From Pyropia haitanensis (taxonomy: Eukaryota; Rhodophyta; Bangiophyceae; Bangiales; Bangiaceae), in assembly GCA_008729055.1 (NCBI GenBank), contig SDUX01000007.1, forward strand, positions 1,722,064-1,786,063: DNA of 64,000 nucleotides, given 5' to 3'. Below the pieces are notes generated by a model, which had not been told where the DNA came from, ran no database searches, and saw only the letters and a program-made list of their open reading frames with translations. The number at the start of each line of letters is the position of its first letter. Position 1 is the stretch's first letter. Shown in pieces: positions 36,901 through 48,781 of the stretch. The translations under genes were made by a program, and so were the position numbers.

Positions 36901-39900
36901 GACCGCCCCGCTGGCGGCCTCCGCGGCGGCGGCGTCGCCCGTGGTGCCGCGGTCCGCGTCGTCTGCGGCGGTGGCAGGGGTGGCCGCGGCGGTTGGCGAG
37001 CCCCGCGGCGTGTCACCCGGTGACAGCGCCGGCGGCCGCAGCGGGGTGACCAGCACGCGCAGCCGCGGCCGCCTCGTTTGGCGGCGTGACGACCGGCGGC
37101 GTGGCGGCAGCGGCAACTGGGCACCGCCGCCGCCGGCGCCGCCGTCGCTGCCGCCGTCACTGCCGCCGCTGCCACCGCTGCCCGCGCTGGCCACCCGCCA
37201 GACGCCGACCGCTCGAAGGGTGCCTACCCGCTCCGCGGGGCCCGTCCGCCCGGCGCGGTCGTCGGCTGGGACGGGGATGGTGTTGTCCTCCATAGACGTG
37301 CCCGTCCGCCGCCTGTCGCGGGAACTCTCGGCGTTGCCGTCGCTTGTGCCGTCGCTTGGTGACGGTGGGGGCGACCGCGGCGGGGGTGCTGCTGCTGCCG
37401 CTGAGGCAGACTCGGCGCCGTCGACCACGCCGTCGCTGGCGCCGCCGCGCGTGTCGCGGCGGTCGGTCAAGCGCCGTCGCCCAGACGCGGACGGGCCGGT
37501 TGGGACGGCCGAGCCGCCGCCGCCGCCGCGGCCACCGTCCCCCCCTGGGCGCCGCACCCGGGTCCTCCGGCGGAGTGGTCCTGCTGCCTCCTTGACGATG
37601 GATGGCACTCGTGACGTGAACGGGGTGGCGGCGGCGGCGGCGGCGGCGGTGGTGGTGTCACGCAGCTTGCCCGTGCCCCATGCCGCGTCCCTCCCTGCGG
37701 GAACGCCATTGCCGGTTCACCGGCTACCGTGGGTACGCGGCAGTAATGGAGCGGTGAGGCCGCTGCGGATGACTGTGCCAGCCGCGCCACCCGTGGATTG
37801 TAACCGAGACGCCGGCGCTGCGAACGGCGTCGATGCTGCCGATGCTACCGACGTTGACGACGCTACCGACGGCGGCGATGATGGAGGCACCGGCGGCGAT
37901 GAAGAGGATGGTGAGAGGGGGGGCGCCCAAGGCCCGCCACGCCGGCGGCCGGCGGCGCGGCCATTACGTGGCGACGCGTCGGCGGGTGCGAGCGGGCCAG
38001 GGGGGAGCGGCTCGAGCAAGCGGCGCAAGGGACCACCAGCGGTGGCGGGAGACGTCGGTGGTGTGGGGGGTTCGACCGGGGGCGGTTCGGTGGGCACTCG
38101 TTTGGGAGCTGTTGCCACGCCGCGGCCGTATGGTCTGCGACGCCGCCGCAGTGACGGCGACGCCGCCGCCCCATCGACGGCTTCTCCGCCCCCGCCGCTG
38201 CCGCTGCCTCCGCCAGTGGCCGCCACGCCAGTTCCGTCGGCGTCCGTGTCCGCGTTGGCGTCGCGGTCGAGGTCACCATCCCCCGCACCCGCACCCGCCG
38301 CGTCCATCAGCTGGTCGTCCTCCCCGCCGTCGCGTCGGCGGTCGCGCGCCGCTGGCGGCTCTGGCTCGAACGACACGGACGACTCGGGGGGCACGTCGCC
38401 GATGCGGCGCTGCTTTGGCTCCGCCTCGTACTCGTCGGCGGCCGTCAGCCCGCGGCGGCGGTCCCGGTCGACGACCTCGGGGCGGAGCAGCTGCTCGTCT
38501 GGGTTGGCCTCTTCGCGGGGGGCGTCGTCGGCGTCCTCGTCGGGGCGCCGCTCGTCGGCGTCCTCACGGTCCTCTGGCGCGTTTTCCACGTCCCCGCTGC
38601 CACGGGCAAACGGTGTCAAGCGTGGAGCGCTGGGCAAGATGGTCCAGTCTGTAGGGACGCGCCACGACCTCGCCTGCCCGGTAGCGAACTCTCGCAGGCT
38701 CGCCTCCCCGCCAGGCCGGTCGTCTCACCGGATGTCGTCGGCCTATTCCGGGCCACCGTCCCAGCGGGGGCGACCGCGTGGCAGAACAGCGTCCCGGTCC
38801 TCGTACTGGTCGTCGGCGGCTCGGCTGGCGTCGCGCTCCCGCTCGCGGTCGTCCCGGTCATCGAGGTCGTCGTCACGGGCGTCGCGCTCCGACACGCGGT
38901 CGTGCTCGCGGTCCCCATCCCGGTCACGGTCACCGCCGTCGACGCGTCGCGACACACGCGGGTCGGCGTCGCGGTTGGCATCCGCGCCGCGGTCGTTGCG
39001 GTCGCGGCAGCGGTCGCCGTTGCGCTCGCGCTCGCGCTCGTTTTCACGGTCGGACTCGTCCCCACTGTCGCGGTCGCGGTCGCGGTCGCGGTCTCTGTGG
39101 CGGTCCCTGTCGCGGTCGCGATCCCTGTCGCAGTCGTGTTCGCGGTCGCGTTCGCGTTTGCGCTCCCATTCGCGTTCACAGACCCGGTCGCGGTCACGGT
39201 CTCGTTCACGGTCACGGTCACGGTCACGGTCACGGTCGCGGTCACGGTCGCAGTCGCAGTCACGGTCACGGTCGCCGTCTGTCGCTGCGGTTGCAGCGGC
39301 GTCTGCCCCCGCGCGTGCGGCTGCCTCGTCCTCTGTACATACTCCTAGACGACCAGGTCGAGCGCCCGTAGGAGGGTCTGTGCAGCGCTTGCTGGCGGCG
39401 GCCGGGCCTTGCCTCTCAACCACTCGGTTACGGCCGCGGTCAAGGCGGCGGTCGCCCAGCCCTGCCCCCCCAAGAGGCGTGCCGCGGACGCATACGCCGG
39501 CTGCCCGGGGTGCTAGCACACGGCCTAGGGCGCCACAAGAGGCCGCACCGGCCTTGCGGCCTCGGCGCAGTGGCCGCGTGCTGGGCCGGCCGGCGGACCT
39601 ACCCGCCGCTGTATCAATGCCGACGCCGGCCAAGAAGGGGCTGACCGTCCGAGGACGAGGGGCAGAGACGGCGGCCCCGTCGTCGGCGGGTCCCCCCCGC
39701 GCACGCGGCACAAAGCGGCCCGAGTGCCCGTCGCCAGCGGCGTCTGACCAAACCCCGGCATCGCGGCCGAGGCGACAGCGCCGCAAGCCAATGCGGCTGG
39801 CATCGGACACTGACGGGGAGCGCGGAAGGGCGGCAGCGGCGGCGGCGGCGGAGCAGCCACCGCCGCCTGCGTCGCTACCACCAATGTCGCCATCGCCGTC

Positions 39901-42900
39901 TGCACGGTCACTGCCGCGGAGCGTGAGCCCAGCGGCCGAGGATGACCCGGCGGCGGAGCAAGGGGCGGCGGTGGCCGCGTCGGAGGTGGCGGCGGCCGAG
40001 CCGGTGGCGGCGACAGCGACGGCTGCTCCAAGTGCCGCCTCGCCCACCGCCTGTGCGGTGGTCGAGAGCCGCCGCCCATCGCGGCTGCGGGTGCCGAGCG
40101 AAAAGGCCGCCCAATCGGCGGCGGCGCCGTCACCGTCGCCGCCATCGTCGCCACGGGGCCTGGGCGTCATGGCGCTGCCCCTCCGCGGCCCGTCTGGCAA
40201 GCTGCTGTCGGAGGAAGAGATCAAGCACGCGATCAATGTGGGCGTCACGGACGACCTGGCCAAGATTGTGGTGGACGACTCGGTGGCGCGGTCCAAGGTC
40301 ATTCTCAGCGTGCGCAAGGGCGCCATGCCGGGCATGTGTATTACGCTGCCGGAACTGGAGCTGCCTGCGGCGGCTGCGGCGTCCACCCCACCACCCTCAG
40401 ACCTGGGCGCGGCGGAGGCGGCGTCGGCGGCGACGCCAGCGACTGGGGCCAGGGCTGGGGATGGGGAGGAAGATGGTCAACGACGTGCCATCCGCCGCAG
40501 CGCCCGTCGGGCCTGTGCCAGTGAGCACGCCGCGGACACGGCGGCTGCTGCCGCGGCTGCTGCTGCGGAGAAGCCACCGGAAGCGGCGGAAAAAGAGGGC
40601 GCGGCGACCAAAGCTGACGGCACTCTCACCGCCATTGGGCGTGCCATCTTGGACCAGGTAGAGTTCTTTGGGCAGCTCCCGCCGTCAGAGCTGTCGGACA
40701 CGGACGTGCTGCAGCTATCTCCCGATGAGCGGGTCAGGCGGCGGCGGCGCAAGCGCGACATTATGCGGCGGGACCTATACCGCGTCGCCGTCGGTGCCAC
40801 GGCCATTGCGGTGACCGCGTCTGGGCGTGAGTACCTCGGGCCCCGGCCGGGCGACCGGCACCGCATGTCGGGGACGGGCGTCCGGGGTCCAATCATCCCC
40901 GTCCGCCCCCCGTGGGCGACGGCCGCGGCGGCGTCGTCGACGCCTGCGCCAGTGCCTGCTGCGGGGCCCGCCCCCCGCCGGCCGGCTGCGGGGCCCGCCC
41001 CCCGCCGGCCGGCTGCGGGGCCCGCCCACGGCCGGCCGGCCGGGCGCGCTGCCGAGGACGGCCGCCCGCCGGCCGACGTGGTCAAGACCAAAGCGGAGCG
41101 CAAGCGCGCGCAGTTGGAGCGGGAGATGCTGTACAAGCGGGCCAAGCGGGCCAAGCTGCGCGAGCTGGCCGTCGCTGGCGGCCAGCCGCTCGACGGGCGG
41201 CCGCTCCACGTGTCGGGCCACCGACGCCCCCGCGGCGACGGGGACGTGCCGCGGCTGGCGCTGCACCTGCGGGGCAACCGCCCCGCGGCGGCGCTGCTGG
41301 AGCAGCTCCTCGCGCTCGACGACGGGCCGGAACCGATGCTCGTGGCGGTGGCCCCCCCCGCGGCCGGCGGCGGCAGCGGGGGTGACGAGGACAGCGACCT
41401 GCGCGCGCTCCACGCGCGCGTCCGCACCGACGCGCAGCTGGTGACGATTGAAAAGGTGGCCAACGAATGGCGCCGCCACTGCCGCTGCCTCCGCGCGCAC
41501 TACCCGCGGGGGAGCCCGGCGCACGCCGCGGCCGAGCGGCTGTTTAGCCGCGGCGAGCGCACCGTCGGCGCGTTCCGGTCGGCCCACTCGGCCGAGCTGC
41601 GGGCAGCCGCCGCGGCGGCCGCCGCGTACGCGCGCCGCCGCCGCCCATCCCGGGATGTCGACGACGGCGCGGGCGCGTCGCGCGGGCCGGGCAGGCCGCC
41701 CGCCGCGGGCCGCCCGGCCGCCGCCCGGCCGACGGTCTTTGCGAATGACCGGGACGCAAAGGGGCACTCGGTCATTGGCAAGCGGTCGTCGTCCAAGGTT
41801 ATTTCCATGATCATGGGGCTGCCGCCGGGCGACGCGGCGGACGGGTTTCCCGACTGTTGGGGGGGTGCATCGGTAGGGGTTGGGGGGCGCGACGGAGGGC
41901 CAGCCGCGCTGGACGCCGCGCCATCGCCGGCGGTGGGTGCCGTCGGCGCACAGGCCCGGGGGGTGGCCGCGTCGGGCGACGGGGGTGCGGCGGTTGGGTG
42001 GACCACCAACGGAACGGTGACTACGCGCTCCACCGCTGCTGCGGGCAGTGCGGCTGGCCCGACTGGCGTTGACGGGCGTGCACCATCAGGGGAGCCGTCA
42101 ACCACTGACGACGTCGACGCTGTTGGCCTCGCTCGTCCCGCCACGGACGCGGCTGCCGCCGCGGCGTGGGCCCACCTGGCCGACACGCTCCCCGAGCCAC
42201 TCGCCAGCCTCTTCCGTCCCCCCCCGCCGGCGCCCGCCGACCGCGTCGGCCACGCAGCGGTCGTGGAGGACCGCCGGACCGGCCCGTCGCGCATCCTGTG
42301 GGCGCCCGAGCCACGGCCCGCGCAGGCGCCGCCGGTCCGTCTGGGGCGCCCGCCGCACGCGCCGCCACCGCCACCGCCGCCGCCGCTGGGCACCGGTGCC
42401 GCCGCATCCGGTGCTCTCACCTGTGCCCGCACCGACGCGTACGACTGGTGCGCGGAGAAGACGGGCTCGGTTACGCAGTGGCGGCCGTACGTGGCTGGCG
42501 TGCCCTCGAGGCGGCGGAGTGGCGCCGCGGGCGGCGCAGCGGCCGACTCGGCACCGCTGTTGACGACGGCAGCAACGGCGAAGGGGAGCAGCGCTTCGGG
42601 TGGCACGGCGATCGCATCAACGGAAGAACAGGCGTCTGCGGCGGGTTCACGGCCCGCAACGGCTGCGACGGCCCCGTCACCCTCAGCGCTGGTACCCCTT
42701 GCGCAGTCCGACGATGAGCGGCGGTATCAGCGGATGCGGTCGGCACCCAAGCGGTTCATCACGCTGCGCAGCGGCATCCACGGCATCGGCCTCTTCACGC
42801 TGGACGATATCGAGAAGGACGAGTTTGTGATGGAGTACACGGGCGAGCTCATCCGCTCCCCCCTGGGCGACGTGCGCGAGCGCGCCTACGACGCGGAAGG

Positions 42901-43168
42901 CCTCGGCACGTACCTGTTCAAGCTGTCCGAGACGGAAATCGTCGACGCGACGCGGCGGTCCAACCGGGCGCGGTTCCTCAACCACAGCTGCGACCCGCTG
43001 CTGCAGTCGGAAACGGCGCACCTGGGCGGGCGGCCGCTCGTCATCCTCCGCGTCAAGCACCCGGTGCCGGCGTTTACCGAGCTGACGCTCGACTACCAGC
43101 TGCCGCTCGAGGACAAGAAGATCTTGTGCTCGTGTGGCTCCCGCAAGTGCCGCGGCTTCCTCAATTGA
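33930..43168 (+). CDS. giant SET1/trithorax-type histone-lysine methyltransferase
   Basis: A chromatin enzyme, most likely for H3K4 within a COMPASS-type complex. The last 150 residues are a SET domain: RFITLRSGIHGIGLFTLDD (G-x-G cofactor loop), EYTGELIRSPLGDVRER, EIVDATRRSNRARFLNHSCD and ELTLDYQLPLEDKKILCSCG. The post-SET is CSCGSRKCRGFLN, the ending typical of SET1/MLL proteins. Substitutions: the usual NHSCxPNC reads NHSCDPLL, and the usual ELTYDY reads ELTLDY (second Tyr kept). The single frame is open from before 34553 (ATG) to the TGA at 43168, about 2870 aa. It carries an acidic Ala/Asp/Glu repeat (35385-35870), a large RS/Arg-rich region (about 38450-39300), three 27-bp repeats (40961-41041) and coiled, charged segments (KAERKRAQLEREMLYKRAKR). 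A protein-like frame from 33930 joins after a G run at 34440-34457 if one base is restored. No PHD or RRM domain was recognised. Confidence 0.88.
35385..35870 (+). repeat. degenerate acidic coding repeat in SET gene
   Basis: Irregular units of roughly 20-30 bases, each around GCGGAGGCAGACGCTGACGA, encode alternating Ala, Asp and Glu (DAEADADD, EAEVDADN and similar). It was probably expanded by slippage and unequal exchange, and forms a strongly negative, disordered region. Confidence 0.75.
38450..39300 (+). repeat. RS-dipeptide coding repeat in SET gene
   Basis: Hexamer-like repeats (CGGTCACGGTCGCGGTC family) encode long Arg-Ser alternation, for example RSRSRSRSRSRSRSRSQSQS near 39200-39290. 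Such RS domains are known from splicing factors and mediate nuclear-speckle association. Their presence in a methyltransferase is unusual. Confidence 0.8.
40961..41041 (+). repeat. three tandem 27-bp units in SET gene
   Basis: The unit begins GCGGGGCCCGCCCCCCGCCG and encodes AGPAPRRPA. Two copies are identical and the third has changes (CAC-GGC). The repeat keeps the reading frame. Confidence 0.85.
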
Positions 43169-43758
43169 GAGTGGCGGGGGGGGTCGACGGTGAGCGGTGG
43201 CGCTGGGCGATGTGGTGGCGCTCGGGGGGCTCAGGAGCGGCGGGCCGGGAAGGGGATGATGGGGAGGGAGCGCTCACGGCCGGCCGGCTGTGTGTTCTTC
43301 CCTCTGGCGGGCGTCTGCTGGAGGGGAAGGTACACGTGCGTTCCTCTCTGTTTTTGTATTCGTTCTTTTCGTCGCCTGGTCGTGGGACAGACGGCGGCGG
43401 TGTGCCGAGGATGGGGCGCCTGTACAGCTGAGGAGGGGAGCGCTCAACTTCCACGGGGGCCTGCCACCCCAAGCCGCCTATTTAATGTCCCGCTGGCGGA
43501 GGCAGTGTGGCTGCGCTCATCATCACAGCCGCTGAGGTGGGGCTTCCGAGGCCGTTGGCCGCCGCCAGAGTGGGCCGCGACAACTGGGCGGCACCCCGGG
43601 GTGAGCCCACGGGGACCCCAAGCGCCGTCCCCATCCACTCTGCGGCGGATAACAAAAGGCACTCTTGGGGAACACGGGCACGGCAGAGGGGGCGTTGAGG
43701 CTGGCAGAAAAGATGGTAGGGGTGTGCGCAGACCCCAGCCGCGTGCGCCATCCCCCCC
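43169..43758. other. convergent intergenic region
   Basis: 3' flanks of the SET gene and the TTC1-like gene. It contains a T-rich stretch near 43350-43375 and no gene. Confidence 0.45.
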
Positions 43759-44724
43759 TCATCCGCCAAACTTGATGTTGTAGCTCCCCGTCGACGGGTC
43801 CTTCTCCGCCTTGAACGCGTTGAGGTCAATGCCAAACGGCTTGAGGAAGGCGTTACCCATGTCCTTCAGCGCCGCCATCGCCTCGCCCTGCTGCCGCTCC
43901 GCGTCGGCCGCCGCGCGCGCGTCCAGACGGGCCGCCTCGGCGTCGAGCTCCGCGGGCGACTGGCGGCCCACCCCCCGCGGCTCGCCCCAGCCCGGCGCGC
44001 CGCCGTCACGGCGGAGCGCGGCGAGCGAGCGCAGGTCCACCGCGACGCCGCCCCACCGCTCGAGCAGCCGCCGCGCCGCCGCGCGGCGGGCGAGCGCCTT
44101 GGCGTAGCCGGGCTCCTCGCGCAGCGCGGCGGTGCAGTCGGCCTCCGCGGCGACCGCGTGGGCCTCCCACGCGTCGACCGCCGCCGCCGCGGCGGCCGTG
44201 TCCCCGCCCGATGGGCCGCCGCGGCCGCCACGGGCGCCGCCGCCGTCGGCGGCGGCGGCGGCGGCGGTGCCGGCAAAGAGGCCCGGCCGGGGCGGCCGCG
44301 GCCGCCCCGCCGTCGCGGCGGCGTGGAGCGCCAGCCGCGCCGCCGCCCGGTTGGCCCAATAGACCGCCCGCTCTGGCGGCGGGACCAGCCCGGGCGCCGC
44401 CGACAGGGCGGTGGTGTAGGCCGCCACCGCCGCGGCGTGGTCGCCCGCCGCGTACGCGGCGTTGCCGGCCGCCTTGGCCGCCCGCGCGTCCGCGGCGGTG
44501 ACGGTCGGGTCGATGGGGTCCACGGGGGGGGCGGCCGCCCCGCCGGCTCCGCCGTCGGTGTCGGTGTCGGTGTCGGCGTCGCTGCCCGTGGCGGGCGTCG
44601 CGGAGCCGCCGGTGGAGGCGGCGTCGAGGTTGACCGCGTCGATGGCGGGGAGGTCGTCGTCGGTGGGGATGGTCGCGGTGGGGGTGTTGCCGGGGACGGA
44701 CGAGCCCTTCCCGGTCGAGCTCAT
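43759..44724 (-). CDS. TTC1: TPR protein, TTC1-like co-chaperone
   Basis: A 321-aa cytosolic protein with tetratricopeptide repeats, a fold that binds chaperone C-termini. The ATG at 44722-44724 has a CCACC-ATGA context. Residues 1-75 are acidic and Thr/Asp-rich (a GSDADTDTDTDGG segment). TPR helices start at about residue 80: ADARAAKAAGNAAYAAGDHA, AAYTTALSAAPGLVPPPERA, VYWANRAAARLALH, then after a Gly/Ala insert ADCTAALREEPGYAKALARR. The C-terminus MGNAFLKPFGIDLNAFKAEK, then DPSTGSYNIKFGG, closely follows the end of human TTC1 (a conserved L-N-L-RPFG-----F-----STGSYSINF pattern), which separates it from other TPR proteins. The Gly/Ala insert (about 45 residues) splits two TPR units. The frame is intact. 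Confidence 0.9.
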   Translation of the reverse strand: MSSTGKGSSVPGNTPTATIPTDDDLPAIDAVNLDAASTGGSATPATGSDADTDTDTDGGAGGAAAPPVDPIDPTVTAADARAAKAAGNAAYAAGDHAAAVAAYTTALSAAPGLVPPPERAVYWANRAAARLALHAAATAGRPRPPRPGLFAGTAAAAAADGGGARGGRGGPSGGDTAAAAAAVDAWEAHAVAAEADCTAALREEPGYAKALARRAAARRLLERWGGVAVDLRSLAALRRDGGAPGWGEPRGVGRQSPAELDAEAARLDARAAADAERQQGEAMAALKDMGNAFLKPFGIDLNAFKAEKDPSTGSYNIKFGG

Positions 44725-45441
44725 GGTGGGGGGAGCGACGGGAGGAAGTAGAGGGGAGAGAGAGGTACAGGCGGTGGCACCCGACCCGGGACAGGGAGGA
44801 AGGTGGCCGAGCGCCAGCTCGACGGACTGCTACGGTACGGCGTACAGGGAAGAAACGGACGGGGCAAGGGGAACCTTGATCGACGTGGCGGCGTCCGGGG
44901 GGAGGACAGCAAGCGAATGCCCCCCACGCACGGCGGTACACAACGGCGGGTGTCGCGTGTACGTCGTTCGTAGCCGCGGCCACCACCTGCGCGTTTTCGT
45001 TGCCAAGCCACAGCTGCCACCCGCCAGTCGCTGATGAGCGTAGGAGTTGGATGTAATTTTTCTGTCAGTGTGCCTGAGGGACGGTAAGCTCTCACGAAAA
45101 ATCAGATATTTCGAAAGCGCGACAAAATTCCCATGAAAGTCCAAACCGGCTTCCACATGCGCACGATCGCGTCTTGCTCGTCCATGCTGGTCACCGCTGC
45201 CAGCCCGACCAGGCCGCCACCCCCTCGACCTTGTCCGCTGCGATCGCCCACGCTGGCCGCCGCTGCCGGCCTGCCGTGTCGCGGTCGCCCGCCCGCTGCC
45301 TGTTTGCCCGCCGCGTGCCGTCTGCCGCCCATCGCCCGTCGCCCGCCTCCATTCTCACGCCGCCCGCCGCCCGCCTTGCGCCGCCCGCCGCTGTCGCGGT
45401 CGGTCCCCCTGTCGGCTGCTGCTCGCTGTTTCTTGTCCATT
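44725..45441. promoter_or_regulatory. 717-bp divergent spacer, probable bidirectional promoter
   Basis: The start codons of the TTC1-like gene (-) and enoyl-CoA hydratase (+) are separated by 717 bp. The middle (about 45030-45150) is distinctly AT-richer than the rest, with ATGTAATTTTT and AAAAATCAGATATTTCG. No canonical TATA box can be fixed. The promoter assignment is inferred from position only. Confidence 0.45.
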
Positions 45442-46496
45442 ATGGCGGCGCCCGCGTCGGGCTGGCGGCTGTTTGGCCGCGCCGCCGCTGCCGCCGCGGC
45501 CGGGCGGGTGCCGCTCCAACCCCCCCCTGCCCCCACGCGGGGGCTGCTGCCCCATCGCGCCGCCGCGGGCCGCGCCGTCCCCCGCCTGTCCCGGCCGGCT
45601 GTGGCCACCCCCCCCCCCCCCCCCACCCCTCCCGTCGGACGCTGGCCACCACCCCCCCCGCTCGGGCGTCGTCCAACTCTTCCAACGGCAACAATGGCGA
45701 CGGCGACGACGACGCGGCCGCGTACGAGTACCTGCGGGTGACGGAGGAGGAGCGCGTCGCGACCATCACGCTGCACCGCCCCCGGTCGCTCAACGCCATC
45801 CACTCGGCAATGGCGGCGGAGCTGGTCGCCGCCCTCTCCGCCGCCGACGCGTCGTCCACCGTCGGCGCGATCGTCCTCACCGGCGGGCCGACCGTCTTTG
45901 CGGCGGGCGCGGACATTGCCGAGATGGCCGCGTCGGCGTCGTACGCGTCGGCGCGGTTCCGCAAGGACGCGGGCTCGTGGATGGACGTCTTTGGCCGCAC
46001 CCGCACGCCCATTGTGGCGGCCGTTGCGGGCTACGCGCTGGGGGGTGGGTGCGAGCTGGCGCTCGCCGCGGACGTGGTGATTGCCGAGGAGGGCGCCTCG
46101 TTTGGCCAGCCCGAGGTGCAGCTCGGCCTCATCCCGGGCTGGGGCGGCACCCAGCGGCTGGTGCGGGCGGTGGGCAAGGCCAAGGCGATGGAGATGATCC
46201 TGACGGGCCGCCGCATGAGCGCCGACGAGGCGGAACGCGCGGGCCTCGTGGCGCGGATTGTGGCCAAGGGCGGCGCCCTCGCCGAGGCGCAAGCGACCGC
46301 CCGGATCATCGCGGGCGGCTCCGCGCCGGTGCTGGCGGTGGCCAAGGAGTGCGTCGCGCTGGCGGCGGGCGAGGCGGACGCGCGGGGGCTGCTGTTTGAG
46401 CGGCGCGCCTTCCAGGCGCTGTTTGCGCTGGACGATGCCAAGGAGGGGATGAAGGCGTTTGTGGAGAAGCGCACGCCCGAGTGGCGGCACCACTGA
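45442..46496 (+). CDS. ECHS1: mitochondrial enoyl-CoA hydratase (crotonase)
   Basis: This enzyme hydrates 2-enoyl-CoA in beta-oxidation and branched-chain amino-acid breakdown. The ATG at 45442 opens an Arg/Ala-rich presequence without acids (MAAPASGWRLFGRAAAAAAA), typical for mitochondrial import. Past a long C run (45609-45622) the catalytic domain continues one frame over, as if one base were missing. Motifs: TITLHRPRSLNAIHSAM, AFAAGADI-type oxyanion loop (FAAGADIAEMA), GYALGGGCELALAADVVIAE, ASFGQPEVQLGLIPGWGGTQ and AMEMILTGRRMSADEA. The two catalytic Glu codons are at 46053 and 46113, 20 residues apart as in rat and human ECHS1 (Glu144 and Glu164). An alternative reading in the downstream frame from further upstream lacks a presequence-like start. 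Confidence 0.9.
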
Positions 46497-46955
46497 AGGG
46501 GGAAGGGGAGGGGGGGGGCGAGCAAGTGGCGCAAAGGGGGGGGTGGCCACCGCCGCGAGGGGGGGCGACGGGTGTACATGTGTTTACGGGGCGGTGCGCC
46601 ACTGGCGGGGGTGGTGCTCTTGGGGCGTTCCAATGTCGCCACCGGGTGCCCCCGTCCCGCCGCTGCGGGCCGCTGCCGCGGCCGCCTCCCGTGGCGCGGC
46701 CGCCCACCCCCCGCCCTCATCCCTCCCGTGCGCCTCCCCAAAAGTCAGCCAAGCCCACACCGGCGCGCCTACGTGCCCCCCCCCCCCCCCGCTACAAAGA
46801 CGGGTTTTTGGGCCGAGGAGCGCCACCGCCGCCGCCTCCCCACCCCCACCCCCCCCCCCCCCCCCCCGCCGGCACGGCGCCCGCTCGTATCCAGGGCCAG
46901 CCGGCACGACGCGCGCGCCCCCCCCCCCCCTCCCGCACCCCCCCCCCCCCCCCCC
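46497..46955. other. convergent intergenic region with C runs
   Basis: Short 3' flank between enoyl-CoA hydratase and VPS11, with C runs at about 46775-46790, 46850-46867 and 46918-46955. No gene is seen. Confidence 0.45.
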
Positions 46956-48521
46956 TTAGGAAAACGGGTCGCGCCCCAGCAGCTCGACGACCGCCGCCCA
47001 GCCGTCCCCCCCCCGCCGCAGCGCGTGCTCGTACGCCGCCGCCCGCGCGGGCGCGTCGCGCAGCGCCGCCGCCGCCGCCGCCGCCGCCGCGTGCTCGGGC
47101 GCGCACAGGGGGCACTCGCTGGTCGACGGCGCGCCGCCGCCCCCCCCCCCACCCCCACCCCCACCCCCACCCCCACCCACACCCCCACCCCCACCCCCAC
47201 CCCCACCCACACCACCGCCGCCGCCGCCGCCACCAGCACCCGCCCCGCCAGCGGCATGACCCTTGCGCGGCGGCGACGGCGCGTAGGCCGAGCCCCTGCC
47301 GGCGGCCGCCGACGCGCCGCCGCGGTCCACGGGCGGGCGGGCGGCACCCCCCCCCCCCCCCCCCCCTCCGCGCCGTCCCCGTCGCTGCCGGGCCGCCCCC
47401 CCCCCCCCCCCCCCCCCCCCCGCCGCGAGCGGCGTCGCCGCCATCAAGCAGTTGGCGTGGTACGAGTGGCCACAATAAAAGTGCACCGCCGGCAGCTCGA
47501 GGCCGCCGTCGCAGACAGCACAGCGGCGGGGCTGGATGAGCAGCGGCGCCGCGCGGAGCGTCGCCTCTTCCGCCCAGAGGGCGGAGACCTCGGCCGCCGC
47601 CGCCGCGGCGGCGGCCTCGTCGTCGGCGGCGGCGGCGGAGAGGGCGGCGAGGGCGCCTTCAAAGTAGGGCATCGCCACCGCCAGCGGCACGGGCGCGGCG
47701 GCGGCGGCAGCGTCCGCGGCGGGCGCCTCCGCGGCGGCGGTCCGCTCCGCCTCCGCGTCGCTGCTGCCGCCGCTGCTGCTGCAGCTGCTCCCATCGTCCA
47801 GGTCGTCGGCGGCAGCCGGCCACCCCCCCCCCCCCTGCGGCGTGGCCACCCCCCCGCCCCCAGCCGCCCCCCCCGCGGCGGCGCGGCAGAGCGCGTCCAT
47901 GACCTCGGCCGGCGAGACCCCCCCCGCCCCCATCGCGGCGGTCACCTCTGCGAGCGCCGCCCGGCCGGGCCCGTCGCGGCCCGCCCGCACCTCCGCCGCC
48001 GCCGCGGGCGCCACGACCGCCAGCGCGTGCGCCCACAGGGACGGCGCGCGGCGGCCGTGGCGGCGCGCCGCGCGCAGCAGCGGCGGCGGCGGCGGCGGCG
48101 TGCCGCCGCCGCCGCCCCCCACCCGGCTGCCGCCACCACCACCACCACCACCACCGCCGCCGCCGCCGCCGCCACCACCACCACCGCCGCCGCCACCACC
48201 ACCGCCGCCGCCGCCGCCGCCAGTCGCGCCGCCACCGCCGCCGCCGGCGCCGACGCCGCCGGCGGCGGCGGGGCCACCCCCCACCCCCCCCCCCCCCCCC
48301 ATCTCGCCCAGCAGCGCGACGACGCCCAGCTCATCGTACGCGCGGGCGGCCTCGTACAGCGCCGCCGCCGCGGGCGCGTGGCCGTGGAGCTCGGCCAGCT
48401 CCAGCGCCGCGGCGGGCGGGATCGCCACCCGCGACGACGTCAGCAGCCGCACCGCGCGGGGGCCAACCCGCCCCGCCCGCCGCGGCGCCCGCCGCACGTG
48501 CCGCCGCCGCCGCGGGGGGGG

Positions 48522-48574
<53 letters not shown>

Positions 48575-48750
48575 CGCCGCCGGCCGCCGCCGCGGCGGCC
48601 GCCGCCGCCCGCGCCGCGACGTGCGGGACGCAGCCGCAGTGGGCGGGGGTGAGGGCGTCGCCGCCCACGTCGAGCGCCATGAGCGCGTCGAGGAGGGGCA
48701 GCCACACCCCTTCGCCCGTCGCGGTCGCGACTGGCGTGGCGGGCACGCCG

Positions 48751-48781
<31 letters not shown>

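Noticed and set aside
47150..47216. CCCCCA repeats as an interstitial telomere
   Set aside because: Irregular units in frame inside VPS11 and short; better explained as a coding microsatellite.
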